A stretch of 64,000 bases of DNA from Plectrocnemia conspersa (GCA_009617715.1 VTFK01000026.1:806001-870000); one strand, 5' to 3'; positions 21,881 to 33,970 are shown, counted from the first letter of the stretch. Notes: generated from the letters alone by a model not told the origin. Program-made: numbers and translations.

Positions 21881-22220
21881 TTCTAATGTTAACGATAATG
21901 ATTCAAATGCGACGCGACATATATTTTTCATATGTTAAAGATACATTACATGCGTTCTTATCAGCATTGCATAATAAAATGTAGCTGATAATCAACCCAC
22001 AACGGTGCAATAAATATCGCGATCGATACAAATTGGCCACACGCGGTTTATTGTGGAGTTCATAAATGCGGACATATTGAAAATACCATAAATGTCGTCC
22101 GGGTCAAAGTAAAACTGTTGTCCACGTATAAGGAGGTCGTAAATGTCACACGAATGGCAAACGGTTAATAGTATTTTAACCCCTTTTTACTATAAGGCAG
22201 GAGGAGCTTTAAGAAATAAC
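21881..22220. promoter_or_regulatory. GC-richer segment with the composite motif seen at 9.66 kb
   Basis: AATATCGCGATCG (22013-22025) is followed by AATTGGCCA (22031-22039), the same two words found fused at 9655-9675. The segment continues with ACACGCGGTTTATTGTGG. It looks like a regulatory module; the factor is unknown. Confidence 0.45.
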
Positions 22221-22619
22221 AATAACTATTGCCCGGATTTGTTTTAATTAGTTATGTCTAAACTTGGTTGAACCGCGCTATTTAATTAAATTAAACCGCT
22301 GAATAAATATAGTATTTTAATTGAATCGTTAGTACAAAAAATGGCATTGTATTGGATATCTTATCATTGGCTTACTACAATGATAAAAAAATTATTTATA
22401 TTGAAAAATATATATTAAAAAACACACTATCAGGGATTTTTCTGTATGTTATTATTTTCCTTCAAATCATTTGATCGCAGTATACTTTCATTTTCATAGC
22501 TTTTGAGTTTTTTTAATAGCATATTAATCAGAATTATGGGACAACATTGGTATTATAACATCATTCTTATATTCAAATTGAATGTGCAATACGAAGCATA
22601 ACGACTGCTTTATAATTTT
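22221..22619. other. AT-rich spacer
   Basis: AT-rich sequence with no recognised feature. Confidence 0.5.
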
Positions 22620-23240
22620 AATGTCGCCCCCATAACGAGACAGCTACATATATGTATAATATGATATTTTACGATAATAACACTTTGTCATTCGCGGCTG
22701 TTACTCTCGCTAAAATATTCCCCGGGTTATTATATACATTCGGTTATCGCTACAGCCATCTCACCTTATACACCATCTTGGGCATCATTAGTTCCGCATG
22801 CGGGTCCCGGCGCTTGACTTAATATTCCCGGCGCACAAAAAGACCGTAAACTTTCGGCGAGACAACAAGGCGAAGGAGGAGAAAAAGAAGTCGAAATACA
22901 GCGTCGGCCAATAATGTAACTTATTTTCCAATAATCTTGTCATGTCGACGGCACTGGATCTCGCCCGGCCTAACAAATGGGCCCGCTTGCAAAAGTATCT
23001 AGTAAAAATTCTCGTCGCGACGCCACTGGAAGACGTACACGTCCCCGCAGCCCCCACACGCCGGCGACCCCGAGGCACACGTCTAACCCCCAGGAACTAC
23101 TCAGGATTCTTGAGACGAACCAAATTTATCTTTCATCCCTGATGCTTTCTGTGTCGCATGCGAGCTCGACATGGGACAGGGCCTATAAACGAACTTATTT
23201 TTTTCGACCCATAACGGTATAATCTGCGGCGAAAAAACAC
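22620..23240. promoter_or_regulatory. GC-rich island
   Basis: Large GC rise centred near 22940-23100. Frames of 66-96 codons are open on both strands over the same bases (for example 22788-23078 minus, 22942-23142 and 22977-23222 plus), so none is supported. Candidate regulatory DNA. Confidence 0.4.
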
Positions 23241-23362
23241 TGGCAATGTTTGAAATTACATACCTAGGATATACTTGTTTTTGAAGGGGAGATGTAAAAT
23301 CAATTTTATCGACATTTTTTAATGTATTGTTGGATAAAATACATATTAAGGTATTTGAATAT

Positions 23363-23475
23363 TTAATTAACTTTTACAACACGTTGTTTAATGGCTGACA
23401 CTCTAAGTAGGGCCTCATTCCGTAGTACAGCTTTGAAAGCTGCAGTCTCGGGGTCCTTCTCCAGGGCGCTGTTCC
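23363..23475 (-). CDS. Candidate terminal coding exon, unknown protein
   Basis: On the minus strand a pyrimidine-rich tract (TTATTTTATTATTTTTCTGG) leads to AAATTTAG, an acceptor-like site whose AG is at 23476-23477. The frame that follows encodes NSALEKDPETAAFKAVLRNE then ALLRVSAIKQRVVKVN and TAA at 23363-23365. Codons such as GCC, CTG, GAG, AAG, GAC, CCC and TTC dominate although flanks are AT-rich, and the product looks like an amphipathic helical segment. The GC-richer stretch has nearly the same limits as the frame. No upstream exon was found in the window, and a donor-like TTGTAAAAG near the end would allow an internal exon instead. Protein family not recognised. Confidence 0.4.
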
Positions 23476-23477
23476 CT

Positions 23478-23929
23478 AAATTTCCAGAAAAATAATAAAA
23501 TAATTTGAAACTTGAAAATGCATTAAATTCTAAATGTGTTTTCTATGTATACTATGTTAAAAATGATATCGCAAGTTTAAGAATAACATTACTTTAGATA
23601 ATTATTTTTAGTGAAAAATATAAAGAGCTATTGCCTTAGCTAGATTTTATTTGCTGTTATCATAAAATCGACTGATTCGAATTTTGTTTTGAAGCTACCA
23701 ACTATTTATCGGTAAATAGAAAAAATAAGCTGATTTAATTAAAAACGAGACGCTATTATTAAATATTTTTTTATAAAATTTATTTTTATTTGTAATAGCT
23801 TAAATTGCTGTTGATTTTCCTTGTGAATGTTCAGTCTTTTGGATCTAACGGTATCTCTATGATGGTTAATATCTATTCTATTCTATTGACAATAAATTGA
23901 TACTCTGCAAGTAATCCTCTGGGTTTAAA
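23478..23929. other. AT-rich spacer
   Basis: AT-rich sequence. It includes the pyrimidine tract ahead of the candidate exon and otherwise nothing recognised. Confidence 0.45.
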
Positions 23930-24220
23930 TTGATTAAACATTTTCGCCGGCGTCGGGCATGCCCGCCGTCAAAATAATGACAAGTTAGTATCGCATCGGG
24001 GATTAAGTTTGACGAGGCCGCGGTGTTTGCGGCAAACGCGGCTCTGAATCCCACCAGGGCCGCATCCGGACGCTGCGAAATATTTCGCTTGCAGTCGCCC
24101 CCTAACGAGTCGACTCGGGACAACTTCTAACTTGGTTAAAGCTAACTCCCGACACACGGGGAGGATTGGCCCGACGGAAAGTTGACCCCGGCCAATTGCC
24201 ATAAAATAAGTCTACCTAAG
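23930..24220. promoter_or_regulatory. GC-rich island with a 12-bp palindrome
   Basis: Contains CGGGCATGCCCG at 23954-23965, a perfect palindrome that also fits a single p53-type half-site (RRRCWWGYYY). Overlapping minus-strand frames in two registers argue against coding. Confidence 0.35.
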
Positions 24221-24599
24221 TTTTTCCGGTTTTGTGTATATTTTTCCAACAATGGATATGCTAAACCTAGTACGTAGCATATGTGCATTGATGGATCACT
24301 TGATTATTAAAAACTTTACTGAACTTTTATTGTGTTTTCATAATCTACGTTCATTGATAGGGCTTAAAATATAATTTAAATAATACATATGAGATAAAAA
24401 ATAAAAGTTTTTTTTCAAATAAGGCATTTAACGATGAAACATTTTTCTTATCTTCGTGTTAAATAATCTCACCGTAGAAGATATTCGTTCGCTTTCTGTT
24501 TAAGTATGCTTTATCGACTTATTAATTGTTATTAAATTATATAAAATTAAGAAAATGATTTTTGGGTTGATTTTAGTTTAAATTTTGGTACTCGAGATA

Positions 24600-24895
24600 G
24601 CGAAGAATCCGAAATTTTTGAGGATAAGTTCTTGGGTTGTATCGATACAGAATATTTACTAACAATCCTTCCCAATCTTTATGTCTTTGCACTGTTAAGT
24701 CAGACTAATTGAGTTTTCTCAGTCAGTTTAAATGAGTTTGTCTTCCATTTTATGCAGCTAAGATACAATTGTCAATCTTTAGATTTTAGTGGCCATTGTT
24801 GCCGAATTTAAAAAAAATAATTCATATAACGTGCGATTTCGTATAAATTGTTCACTTGGTACAAATTCTGTCATCATAAATTTTAATAAAACAAC
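24600..24895 (-). pseudogene. Mariner transposase remnant, N-terminal part (copy 4)
   Basis: On the minus strand the fragment reads EFVPSEQFIRNRTLYELFFL then NSATMATK, matching the first helix-turn-helix of mariner transposases and the equivalent block of the other copies. After a deletion that removes the WFKKF and GRP-linker region it resumes as CILAA, MEDKLI and LRKLNQSD, corresponding to the second helix-turn-helix. It aligns at nucleotide level with 21085-21480 in the same orientation. No catalytic domain remains. Confidence 0.65.
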
Positions 24896-25470
24896 AACTA
24901 TTTAATTTAATAAAAACGACAATTTTTCTCAGATTACATAATATATAACTTACATTAAAAATATATATTTAGTAGCATAAATGTGTTCTGACATTTATCT
25001 TTAGGGTCAAATGTAATTTGTATAATCTAAAATGACTTTAGGAGGATAAAAACGTGTTGTTCTGCTTTATAAAATACAAATTACAACTGTACTTAAATCC
25101 ATTTTATTTACAACGTATATTTATTAAAAAAATATGTTTAAAAAACTATTTCATTTCTGAATCTGTAAATATTGATAATACTGTATTTTGATATTATCTA
25201 TAATATGCTTTGCCTCTTTGATGGACTCAACTTTTTAAAGAATTAGATTATTTGATTGTTACAGTACACTTTATTTTTAAGATAACGCCATAAAATAAAA
25301 ATTTAATTTAATTTCATATAAGTAGCTAGTTATCCATATAATAATTATAGATTACAATATAGATTCGATTGCGAAAGAAATAGATTTGCATTTATAGATT
25401 GAATGCGAATACATTAGGGATTAAATGTGTTAATACTCCATCATCGTTATATTTTTTTACGTGTATTTTT
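24896..25470. other. AT-rich spacer
   Basis: AT-rich sequence with no recognised feature. Confidence 0.5.
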
Positions 25471-26060
25471 TTCATCATACACCTAACACTGCATTGGCGA
25501 AAGCGGTTTCGATTCCAGCGAACGGCGGATTAATGATAGTTAATTTTAATGGCGTGCCACACAAGCCCGGTCGGGCCGTGCGTGATCGGAAACCGAAAGC
25601 CACCCCTTTGTGCGCCCGGGGGTGGCCGCCCCCTATTCCCGGCCACCCCACTGCAGACTGCACCCACTTTGTATGCAGAGCGTATTTATGGCGGAGCTTC
25701 TTACCTTTGTGGGTGCACTCGCGTATGGACGTCCGCGTCTGGCCAGCTTTCAGCCTCGCTGTCTGCGATCACCACATCTGATGCTCGCTTAATGCCAATG
25801 GTGCTGGTGCTCCTGGCTGCACGCTGCCTCTCATACCACCACTTAAAAATAAGATTGTATCATCCGGGGGGCGGTATGCATATTTGTACAGCATAAAGTG
25901 GCGGAGCGTCTTGCGCGCTTTGAAACTTTTCTTGCTGTGGAATTACACCGGGGATGAGACGGTCTGGCCGAATCGGATATTAAAGGATCGCCAATGGAGA
26001 TGAATAGTCGTCCGATAAGACGAGAAGATGTGTAAAGTTTTACAAAGGAACGAATAGTGT
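25471..26060. promoter_or_regulatory. GC-rich island
   Basis: Strong GC rise near 25550-25700. At least four overlapping frames of 60-115 codons are open on both strands, so none is called. No splice signals select one. Candidate regulatory DNA or CpG-rich element. Confidence 0.4.
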
Positions 26061-27189
26061 TTTGATCTTGGGCTTAAAGAGAGTAATTATTTTGACATTT
26101 TGTTTAATTCAAAGTCAGCTTATTCTAATCCTCTAATAAAACCTTTTAAAAATGTTAGAGTATCTCTTTGTTTATTTATTATAATGTATTGATATAAATA
26201 ATTAAAAGAAGCAAGGTTAAAGAAGTTAGTCTTTTAAAAAAACGTTGTTCAATTGTATCAAATATTCACAACACGTTTCCTTTTAAAGTTTGTGTAGTTG
26301 AAGTATCCAGACATTGCTTTTTAAAATAGATTTTATCTTTAAAAGCGCCAAATTAGACTTTTTATTGTAGATAAAACGTTATCAACTCTGTGTTGTATTA
26401 ACTGTCACCTAAAATTAAAATATATAAAATAAAGTAATATGTTAACACCAATAGAAATCTCTTAAATGTTGAAAGAGTAGTGGATAAAAATGTTAATTAA
26501 AAAAATTTAATTCAAGCGAAACCACTTTTAAATTTGCAAATACCACAGCCATAACCACAAGACACCACTAAAACTTTATAGATATTCATGAAAATTTCTT
26601 GATGACATGATAGAGTTTCCATATATTCGTTATTTTTTACTATTGGAATATCGAATAGTAAACAATATTTTTTTTTTTTTAAATAATATATATTCGTTAT
26701 TAAAAATCTAAAAATACTGTATATGAATAATGAATGCAAGTTCATAAATACATTATTTTATGCTTTCGATGTATGAGAGTTTAATTTTAGTTAGTTCAGA
26801 TTTACTCAGTTGTAACGCATTGGGCTTACGTCTGTCAGATTATAATGGAAAAAAAAAAAAAATGTTTGTAAAACCAATATAATAAAACCATCACAATATA
26901 ATGCATATAACTCAGCGTGTGATTAGCTGACTTAATGTTTTGATTAACATTCTTACAATTTTAGAATTCAACTTTTTATTACCGTTATTTTTAGAGTGTC
27001 AGCCAAAAATATAATAAATATAGAATTCCAAATAACTACCGTTACACTGCTTTACAGTTAAAAAGTCGCTTTTGATTATTTGCTGGTAAGATTAAGTCTA
27101 AATAAATAGTAATATGTTCCCTACTTATTTAGAGAGAAAATATCATAAAAGTATCATAAATAAAGCTTAATATTGATACATTGTAAGAA
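26061..27189. other. AT-rich spacer with homopolymer runs
   Basis: AT-rich DNA with a long T run near 26671-26680 and 14 A at 26849-26862. The minus-strand 77-codon frame at 26512-26745 is low-complexity and not called. Confidence 0.5.
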
Positions 27190-28040
27190 TATTATTTATC
27201 GTCCGCGTATCTCGCAACTTTTGCTTTGTTTTTGGTTCACACTGCGCAAAGCAGAAACGTGTTATTTTCTTCGAGTTATTTTACTTTTACAAGAACCAAA
27301 GTGGACTTACTCGAAGCACACGCGGAGAGTGTGAATTTTTATTATAAACACACTCGTGTAAAAGAGAACAAAGCACACCGTACCATTGCAAGATCACGTA
27401 GCCGTTTAAGACATAGAGTTCGTATATCGATTTTTTAGAATTTTCGTCTTGGGATTTCGCACATGTGAAATTCTTCAATACTTTTTTATACACATACAGT
27501 CGAGTTCGGCATCTGAAAATTTTAAATTCGCCAGCCACGCTTAGGAGCGCGGTCGGGGTATCAAAGTTTTCCCGGGAGGTTGCGGAAAATCCAACGAAAA
27601 ACCGATGCGGGCATCTTTAGCTTGTCGCATCGGATTGTTGAAAACCGCATTAAACTAAACTTGCAGAGCGACAAGCCCAGACCGAGCTGAATTATTTAAT
27701 GCGACTGCATTCCGATGCGGCACAAAGATCAATTTTAACGATTGAGATGCGCGACCAGACCATTTGGGGCAACTTTATGTTTCGCTGTGAATATCTGAAA
27801 CGAGCTCGGTTAATAATTAAGAGCTCGACACCGTCTTAGAATAACTCGTGTGCTCTCTGAATAACCCATGCGCCATTATTCGCCTTGTCTTCTTTCTCTC
27901 GCACTTCTTTTCGTTTTTGCTAACAGCTTCCGCCCTCTGAACTTGAGTATTATCATCTTTGGAATATTTATTAGTCTCATAAAATAGAAGAGCCTACGTT
28001 CTGCAGAACGACGACGAAAAAGAGGTCTACACTCGAAACG
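27190..28040. promoter_or_regulatory. GC-richer island with multiple interlocking dyads
   Basis: CCGATGCG occurs at 27602-27609 and 27712-27719, and its complement CGCATCGG at 27626-27633. Within the second pairing, CGCATTAAA (27646-27654) is exactly complementary to TTTAATGCG (27695-27703). CTTGTCGC (27621-27628) also complements GCGACAAG near 27668-27675. A 14-bp palindrome, CGTTCTGCAGAACG, lies at 27997-28010. Competing stems could be protein-site clusters or alternative RNA folds. The frames at 27226-27538 are open on both strands and not called. Confidence 0.55.
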
Positions 28041-28689
28041 ACGTTATCATTTAGTTAACAAATATTTGATACCGTGTTTTTTTAACACTTGAACTATATT
28101 TGTTTTTATTAGGCAGATTCGCATTTACACTTTATTGGTAATTTATCGAAATAATTAAAAAAAAACATATTTTTTGTAGCTTCAACTTGTTCAATGACAC
28201 TGATGAAACTAGCAAAAATCATAAAGTTTGACGCATAGACTGATCTTTCTCTTAAATAAAATCACCTAATTGGTTGTCTAATAAAAATGATAAATTATCT
28301 TATCGTTGTGTATCTATGTATTATATAATGAAATGGAGCTTAAAGCTGTTTGTAGATTTATCACATTAAGAAAATAAATATTATTTATGCTACATATTTT
28401 TTTAAAGTAATCTCTTTTTATATATTATCGCAATAATTAAAAGAGAATCTTACAGTTTAATGACCAGCACCAAACGATTTTTGTCATAAATTTAATTAAA
28501 AATGACATATTTTTTTTATTGTAAATATTTCTGGATTTTTTCATTCTCATAAAATAGACACGTTCATTTTTTATAGTACATGTAAATCTCGAATTGAAAG
28601 CATTTCTTTTCTCACATGTGCTTTATATATCACTTTCTATATACTTATATTCAAGAATGCACCGGTAAAATGTAAATAACGTAACTATC
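28041..28689. other. AT-rich spacer
   Basis: AT-rich sequence with no recognised feature. Confidence 0.5.
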
Positions 28690-29500
28690 TCGCATGCAAT
28701 TCCTTCTCGAACACACTCGGTATGATATTGTCAGATTTGAGGCGAGTTTGCCTCTAAAGCGCATACACATAAGAATATTGCCTTTTTGTGAATAATGTCA
28801 AAAACATACAATACGTCGCACGTGCAAATTGAAATGTTTTTCAACAATATGTATACAAAAGTGTGTATACGTACAGTCTATTGATGGACAAAGTTTTCTC
28901 AGGCTTGCGTATTATTATTCTGGGGATATAATGAAGCCGACTTGACCCGCCAACAATACTTTTAATCCGCTAAGGGTTGGGAGAGGCCCATCGTTCCGTC
29001 GTTCAATTTCTCGGAAACAAATAAAATAAACGGCTACCCTTGGCCGAGGGTGGCCACGGATCTGACCCCCTTAACCCGAAGGTTCTCAAATCAATCTTTG
29101 TTTTCGCGCGTTCTTTATTTAACATAGAAAACTTTTACCCCTAACGCTTTTATTGCTTCCCTTCTATTACAAATTGCGATCGCACTCTCAATCTTTGCCT
29201 TGTCTCGTCTTATATAATTTACTTTTTAGTGAATATAATCTGCGTTTCAAAAATAAATAAAAAATGCATTTTTTTCAAATAGTGCTTAGTGAGGTATTTT
29301 GCGTTCCTATCGCGGACTCTATAGCACGGAATTCTTTTGAGTACTTTTCAGAGATAAATGGCCGCACAATAGACATCCGTTTGTACCTTGGGCCGCCATT
29401 GTTGTGTGACGTCACCGTCAACACTTCCGCCATTTTGCAACGCCGCTTCCGTCTCAATACGCGTCCGCGAGCCGTGAATTCGAGCTGATCTGACTTTCAT
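28690..29500. promoter_or_regulatory. GC-richer island with two PHO/YY1-type sites and a CRE
   Basis: GCCGCCATT (29392-29400), the full CRE palindrome TGACGTCA (29407-29414) and CCGCCATTTTG (29427-29437) lie within 46 bases. The last is a strong match to the YY1/Pleiohomeotic consensus and recurs as its exact complement at 61554-61564. PHO sites mark Polycomb response elements in flies; such a role here is inference. The 60-74-codon frames across the cluster are open on both strands. Confidence 0.5.
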
Positions 29501-30734
29501 GACAGCACTTCAGCCACACAGATAAAAGTTAACATATTTTAAAAGCAACACAATTTACACAATGGTTAAATATTTCGTAAAATATTACATAAACCCTATT
29601 TATATATAAGTATCAACTGCTTTAAATACCGATTTTTAATCTACATTTATTTCTTGATTTACGCAGCATTCGTTTTACGTTGTAAAAAAAATATTTTTTT
29701 TAAATACTCCCAATCAAATACATTGGTTACACACTTGTAGCAAGGCGATATATAAACGCATGTATTTAAGGCTTACTTGACGTACGTCTGGAACCTCCGC
29801 CACTGTCCATGCAGTGCCCTGAGTTACTTTTTGCATACATTAATGAAACGTTAAAAAAAAAAATTTTATGGTTCAATTTACGCGATATTTTCTAGAACCT
29901 ATATACTGCGTATATCAAGGAATAGGTGTATTCTATATATTTTTTCAAGTTTACTGATGTAAAGATGTTTTCCTACACTCTTATAATTTTTACAACTTTT
30001 CTATATTATGACTTTTCAATTAAGGGTTATATATTTTTTTTATTCAAAAGTAGGTCTTACTAAAAATATTAAAAACACTGCCATCTACCTTGACATATAT
30101 ACAAATATTTAGATAAAATCTATTCATAAAATAAAAATAAAAACTACAGAAAATATTGCTCAAGCATTGCATTTTAATTGTATAATTTTTATATTGTACA
30201 ATATTTGTTGTCAGAAAATTAGGCATAAGTAATTTCTTTGCATATTTCTCTAAATCTAACAATAAAATCATTTTTATTCTAATATTGCAATTAAAATATT
30301 TTATTGATATAAATATATAAACATACGTATTTATTTTGCTTACTATCTTTTACATTTATATGAATGATGCATATATAATTATTATTATATTAAAACGTAT
30401 TTTCTTATTAGATTTTATATAATACAAAGACTTAATCTACTTTATTAGGTATGTATTTACTGTATAGTTGTTTAGCAAACAATGCATTCATCGAAAAAGT
30501 TGTTTTAAAGTTATAAAATCTTTTACAACAGTGGAAGTTCATTCATTTTTAATCAACATAAATTTAATGGTAGATAAAATCTCTCACTTTTAACATATTT
30601 CTGTCATTTTAATAATTGTTTTAAATATAATAAGCTCTTAGGTGAAGGTCCAACATTGATCATCACTATAATGACTAGATATTAGTTCTTTACAGCTATC
30701 TGATGAAGATAAATATAGTAAACCTGCTAAAAAA
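29501..30734. other. AT-rich spacer
   Basis: About 1.2 kb of AT-rich DNA. The minus-strand frame at 30044-30271 is low-complexity. A brief GC-richer stretch near 29775-29825 has no recognised feature. Confidence 0.5.
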
Positions 30735-30833
30735 TTATTGACACTGATTGACTTGATATAATACCATTTTATATGTTGATGTAAAAAAATACAAAATAAA
30801 ATGGTATTATATCAAGGCAATCAGTGTCAATAA
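30735..30833. repeat. Long near-perfect hairpin, 38-bp arms
   Basis: Bases 30735-30772 are complementary to 30796-30833 with one mismatch, leaving a 23-base loop. The outer arm reads TTATTGACACTGATTG and the inner arm TTGATATAATACCATTTTAT. Such perfection points to a recent inverted duplication or MITE-like element, or a hairpin that would yield endogenous siRNA if transcribed. No flanking target-site duplication could be fixed. Confidence 0.85.
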
Positions 30834-30879
30834 ATTCATTCTCTCATCAGTGTCAGATATCCTTTGTTATGGATTTTCT

Positions 30880-31400
30880 TTCTTGTAGGTATCTCAGGGA
30901 TATAAAACTGACCTGGCTCACTTTCAAGAGCTCCACGGGGCGCTCTAAGCCCCGCCAAGATGATACACGTGTTAAAATCGCTTTCCTGCGTGAAAGCCTT
31001 ATCGCGAATGCCGATTTCGCATTGAATAGCTTACATCCGAACGCTTTTGCCGCTCGCATGTACCCACCCTTGCTGAAATCGGTCGGGTGGTTTTTCACCC
31101 ACCCACAGTATCGCACCTGGCCATCACACTTACCTGGGCCGTCGAGACTGCCGGTGAAAATTGTTTACATGTTTCCACGTACGTCCTTTTATTAAAAGGG
31201 ACCCGCCCTTATGATATTCATTCGGCGCCTTTATCGTGCAAACAAAACACCCGAGAAATAATTCAATTTTCCCCCGTTGACTTTAACGAGTCGGCGAGCG
31301 GTGAATTATTCGAGAAATTTGGCGCTACTTTGCACACATAACGACTTGACCAATTTCCTTGGGGCGATTATTTCGTAAGCGAGATACCTCGTATATTACA
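30880..31400. promoter_or_regulatory. GC-richer island
   Basis: Mixed-composition DNA open on both strands (30824-31195 plus, 30853-31116 minus). It contains a canonical donor-like CACTTACCTG (minus-strand CAGGTAAGTG) near 31126-31135, but no matching exon frame was convincing. Candidate regulatory DNA. Confidence 0.3.
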
Positions 31401-31964
31401 CAGAATTATATTTAGTAATTTACTACATATATTATATTTGAGTTGGGTGAATACTTAATTTTTGAACAGGAAATAAACTTGAACAGTTTTGGTATATTTT
31501 TACTAGAAATAATGTTTGATATAAATAAGGCTATAAAATTAATTAAATGACTCAAAAACAATATCAAATATACAGATTTTATTAACCATGTATACATTTA
31601 CGATAATTTAAATATAAATGTTAAGTATAAGAAAAAGTAGTCTCTGTTTTTTAATTGCTAATATATTTAGAACGAAAAAACAGAATAGACGGAGCAGTTT
31701 TTTTTAATTTTATACAATCTTTGAAATGATAGATATAACTTTTTTTTAAATAGATTGGGTATAATAAATGCATTTGTTATAGTAAGAGTGTATAAAAAAT
31801 ACTTATAAAGGTTTGTTTAATACATATAAGAAACTTTATGAGCTAAAGTAGTTTATTATTTAATAATTTTGATTAGTCATTACAATATTTATCCTTAATA
31901 TTGCGAATATTTAAGTAAACCTAATCATTGATGATTGATCAGAATTATAATTATTTAATAATTT
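31401..31964. other. AT-rich spacer
   Basis: AT-rich sequence; nothing recognised. Confidence 0.5.
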
Positions 31965-32065
31965 ATAAGTTTGCTCTCCCAGACACCCAGTATGTATATT
32001 AAATACGAACCCAAGTCTTTCAGGTCAATAGTCAGCGACTTATACTACTTCTCTATGGTAATATG
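31965..32065 (-). repeat. tRNA-derived SINE, copy 3
   Basis: On the minus strand GTCGCTGACTATTGACCTGA leads into AAGACTTGGGTTCGTATTTA. GGTTCG is the intact first half of a pol III B box. The run GACCTGAAAGA followed by TGGGTT is shared with copy 2, and GTGTCTG downstream is shared with copy 1. It is not a functional tRNA. Confidence 0.6.
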
Positions 32066-32869
32066 AATTAGGTTATAGCGCAAAAAATATTAGTGTCTAG
32101 CATATTTTATATAAGTAAAACGATAATAAATGTTACGTTTTAATTTTTCATTAATTTATTATTTGCGAAATCTCTATCACAAAATATAAATGTTTTATAT
32201 GCAATTAAAATAATAGTAAGGAAGTTAATAATATACTAATGATATATATACTTGAAATATTGATAATTTTGTCAATTAAATAAATATATTCGATACAAGA
32301 TTAAAAAAAAAGTATTCGCGACATAATTATTGCTTTTAGTTAATAATCATATAGAAATGTCATAATAGACCTGTTTTTTTTAAAATAAAGTTATCAAAAA
32401 TTCCAAACAACGCAATCTCCAAACATACATCATCACAGTTTTTTCAGGGATGAATTATGTAAGGTTACTAGTTCAACCCCTATGTAACTTTGTTGTCAAC
32501 GTGCAGAGCTGTTACATATTCAAAGACTTTATATTGCATACTCAAACGTTTCTTTGTTATATGTTCATATTATGAAATTAACACAGACCTTTGATAATTA
32601 CGGTACAATTTTAAGTATGGAAAAATGTGTTGGTGTTTATATAACATCTATAGTGTATTTGATAAAAAAAATACTTAGTAAAATTATATGTATTTTTAAC
32701 TCAGTATAAAAATAATATAACTAAAAGCCTTATATTAAAAAAAAAAATTCATTGTCTTCATCTTGTATATATTTTATTTTCAGTATTCAAAAGATTAAAT
32801 AATATAAATATTTTTATCCTGAAAAGTAATTAAATATATAACAAAGATAAGAATAATACAATCACGTTT
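32066..32869. other. AT-rich spacer
   Basis: AT-rich sequence with no recognised feature. Confidence 0.5.
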
Positions 32870-33970
32870 TACGCTCCCAGCGTGGCGTAACATTGCCTTG
32901 TAACTTTATCTACTTTAATGCCTCAAGACGTGTTTCATTCAGGAGCGCGTAACTTCGCAAAGAAAATCAAATGTGACCCTAATAAAACCTTCTAGGAGAA
33001 AACGAAGGTCGAGTTGATTTGTTCTTTATTCGATCATCAATATCGAAAAATGCGTTTCAAGACTAATATTTCATACGTTTTTTTAACGGGGAAATATATT
33101 TTTTTCTAGATAATCCAATTCGTGACTGGATTCAATTGAAAATTTTATTTTTTCTAAGTCGGAAAAATCCATTATTCGAGGGTGGCCAAATCTGAACTTG
33201 GCTTTTCGCGAACAATCGTCAACGACTCGAGCCGTTCCGTTCTGATTGCATTTTCCGCTCACCCAAAGAAAACTTCATAAAGCGACTGTGCCGTTTTCTT
33301 TCTATTCTATTAAGTCCGTTATCGGTTCGGCAAAATAGTGAGGTAATTTGACGCCACTTTTCTTATAAAATTTCGTAACATCATTTCAAAGTTTATAATG
33401 CATGAAACAGTCAATGAGCGGGTTATTTCCTTCATTGTGCGAACTGTGTGCATTATGCGGATCCGTACTAGGTAATATCCCGTAAAGCTTTAAGCGCTAG
33501 CCTTGTCGTAGCGCACGAGGAAAATGCTTTAGGCAAACAAGCTGCTTCGAGTGCTATCTGCATTAATACTTTTGCGAATTTCCCCCAAGCGCGGAAAGCT
33601 GTCTGTGAAGGAAGAGCTTTCTTTGCAAGTAGTTTTACCGAAAATCAAAATCAAATACCTCTATATTCTTGTAAAACTTGTGAGTACTGTTAATATTTTT
33701 TGCATGAATAGCATTAGCGATAAACGTCGAATCAATGTTAAATTTTAGGGGTGGGTACAGATATCATGCGCTATTTGTTTATCATAATACAATGCAGATT
33801 TTCTAGATAGCTTAGGGGTTTATGCAAAACACAATCCTATTTGAAGATAAAGGCTCAGGTCTAGAGATCTCTCCGACAGATAAGAATTCACCTCAAATGA
33901 GGGGAAAACTTTCTATTCCACCTCGGCTTACTACGAAATCGCAGGGGAGGCAAAATGAATGAGCGAATTT
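32870..33970. promoter_or_regulatory. Long GC-richer island
   Basis: About 1.1 kb of mixed composition with several GC peaks. A plus-strand frame at 33551-33748 carries one protein-like segment (RISPKRGKLSVKEELSLQVV), but it has no supporting signal. Function inferred only from composition. Confidence 0.35.

Noticed and set aside
23954..23965. CGGGCATGCCCG as a p53-type site
   Set aside because: Only one half-site is present; kept as a palindrome, not as a p53 target.
25461..25896. Overlapping 60-115 codon frames in the 25.7 kb island
   Set aside because: Several frames on both strands are open at once, as expected from high G+C; none looks like a protein.
31126..31137. Perfect minus-strand CAGGTAAGT donor-like site
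   Set aside because: Upstream frame is short and lacks an acceptor; chance expectation is about one such site.
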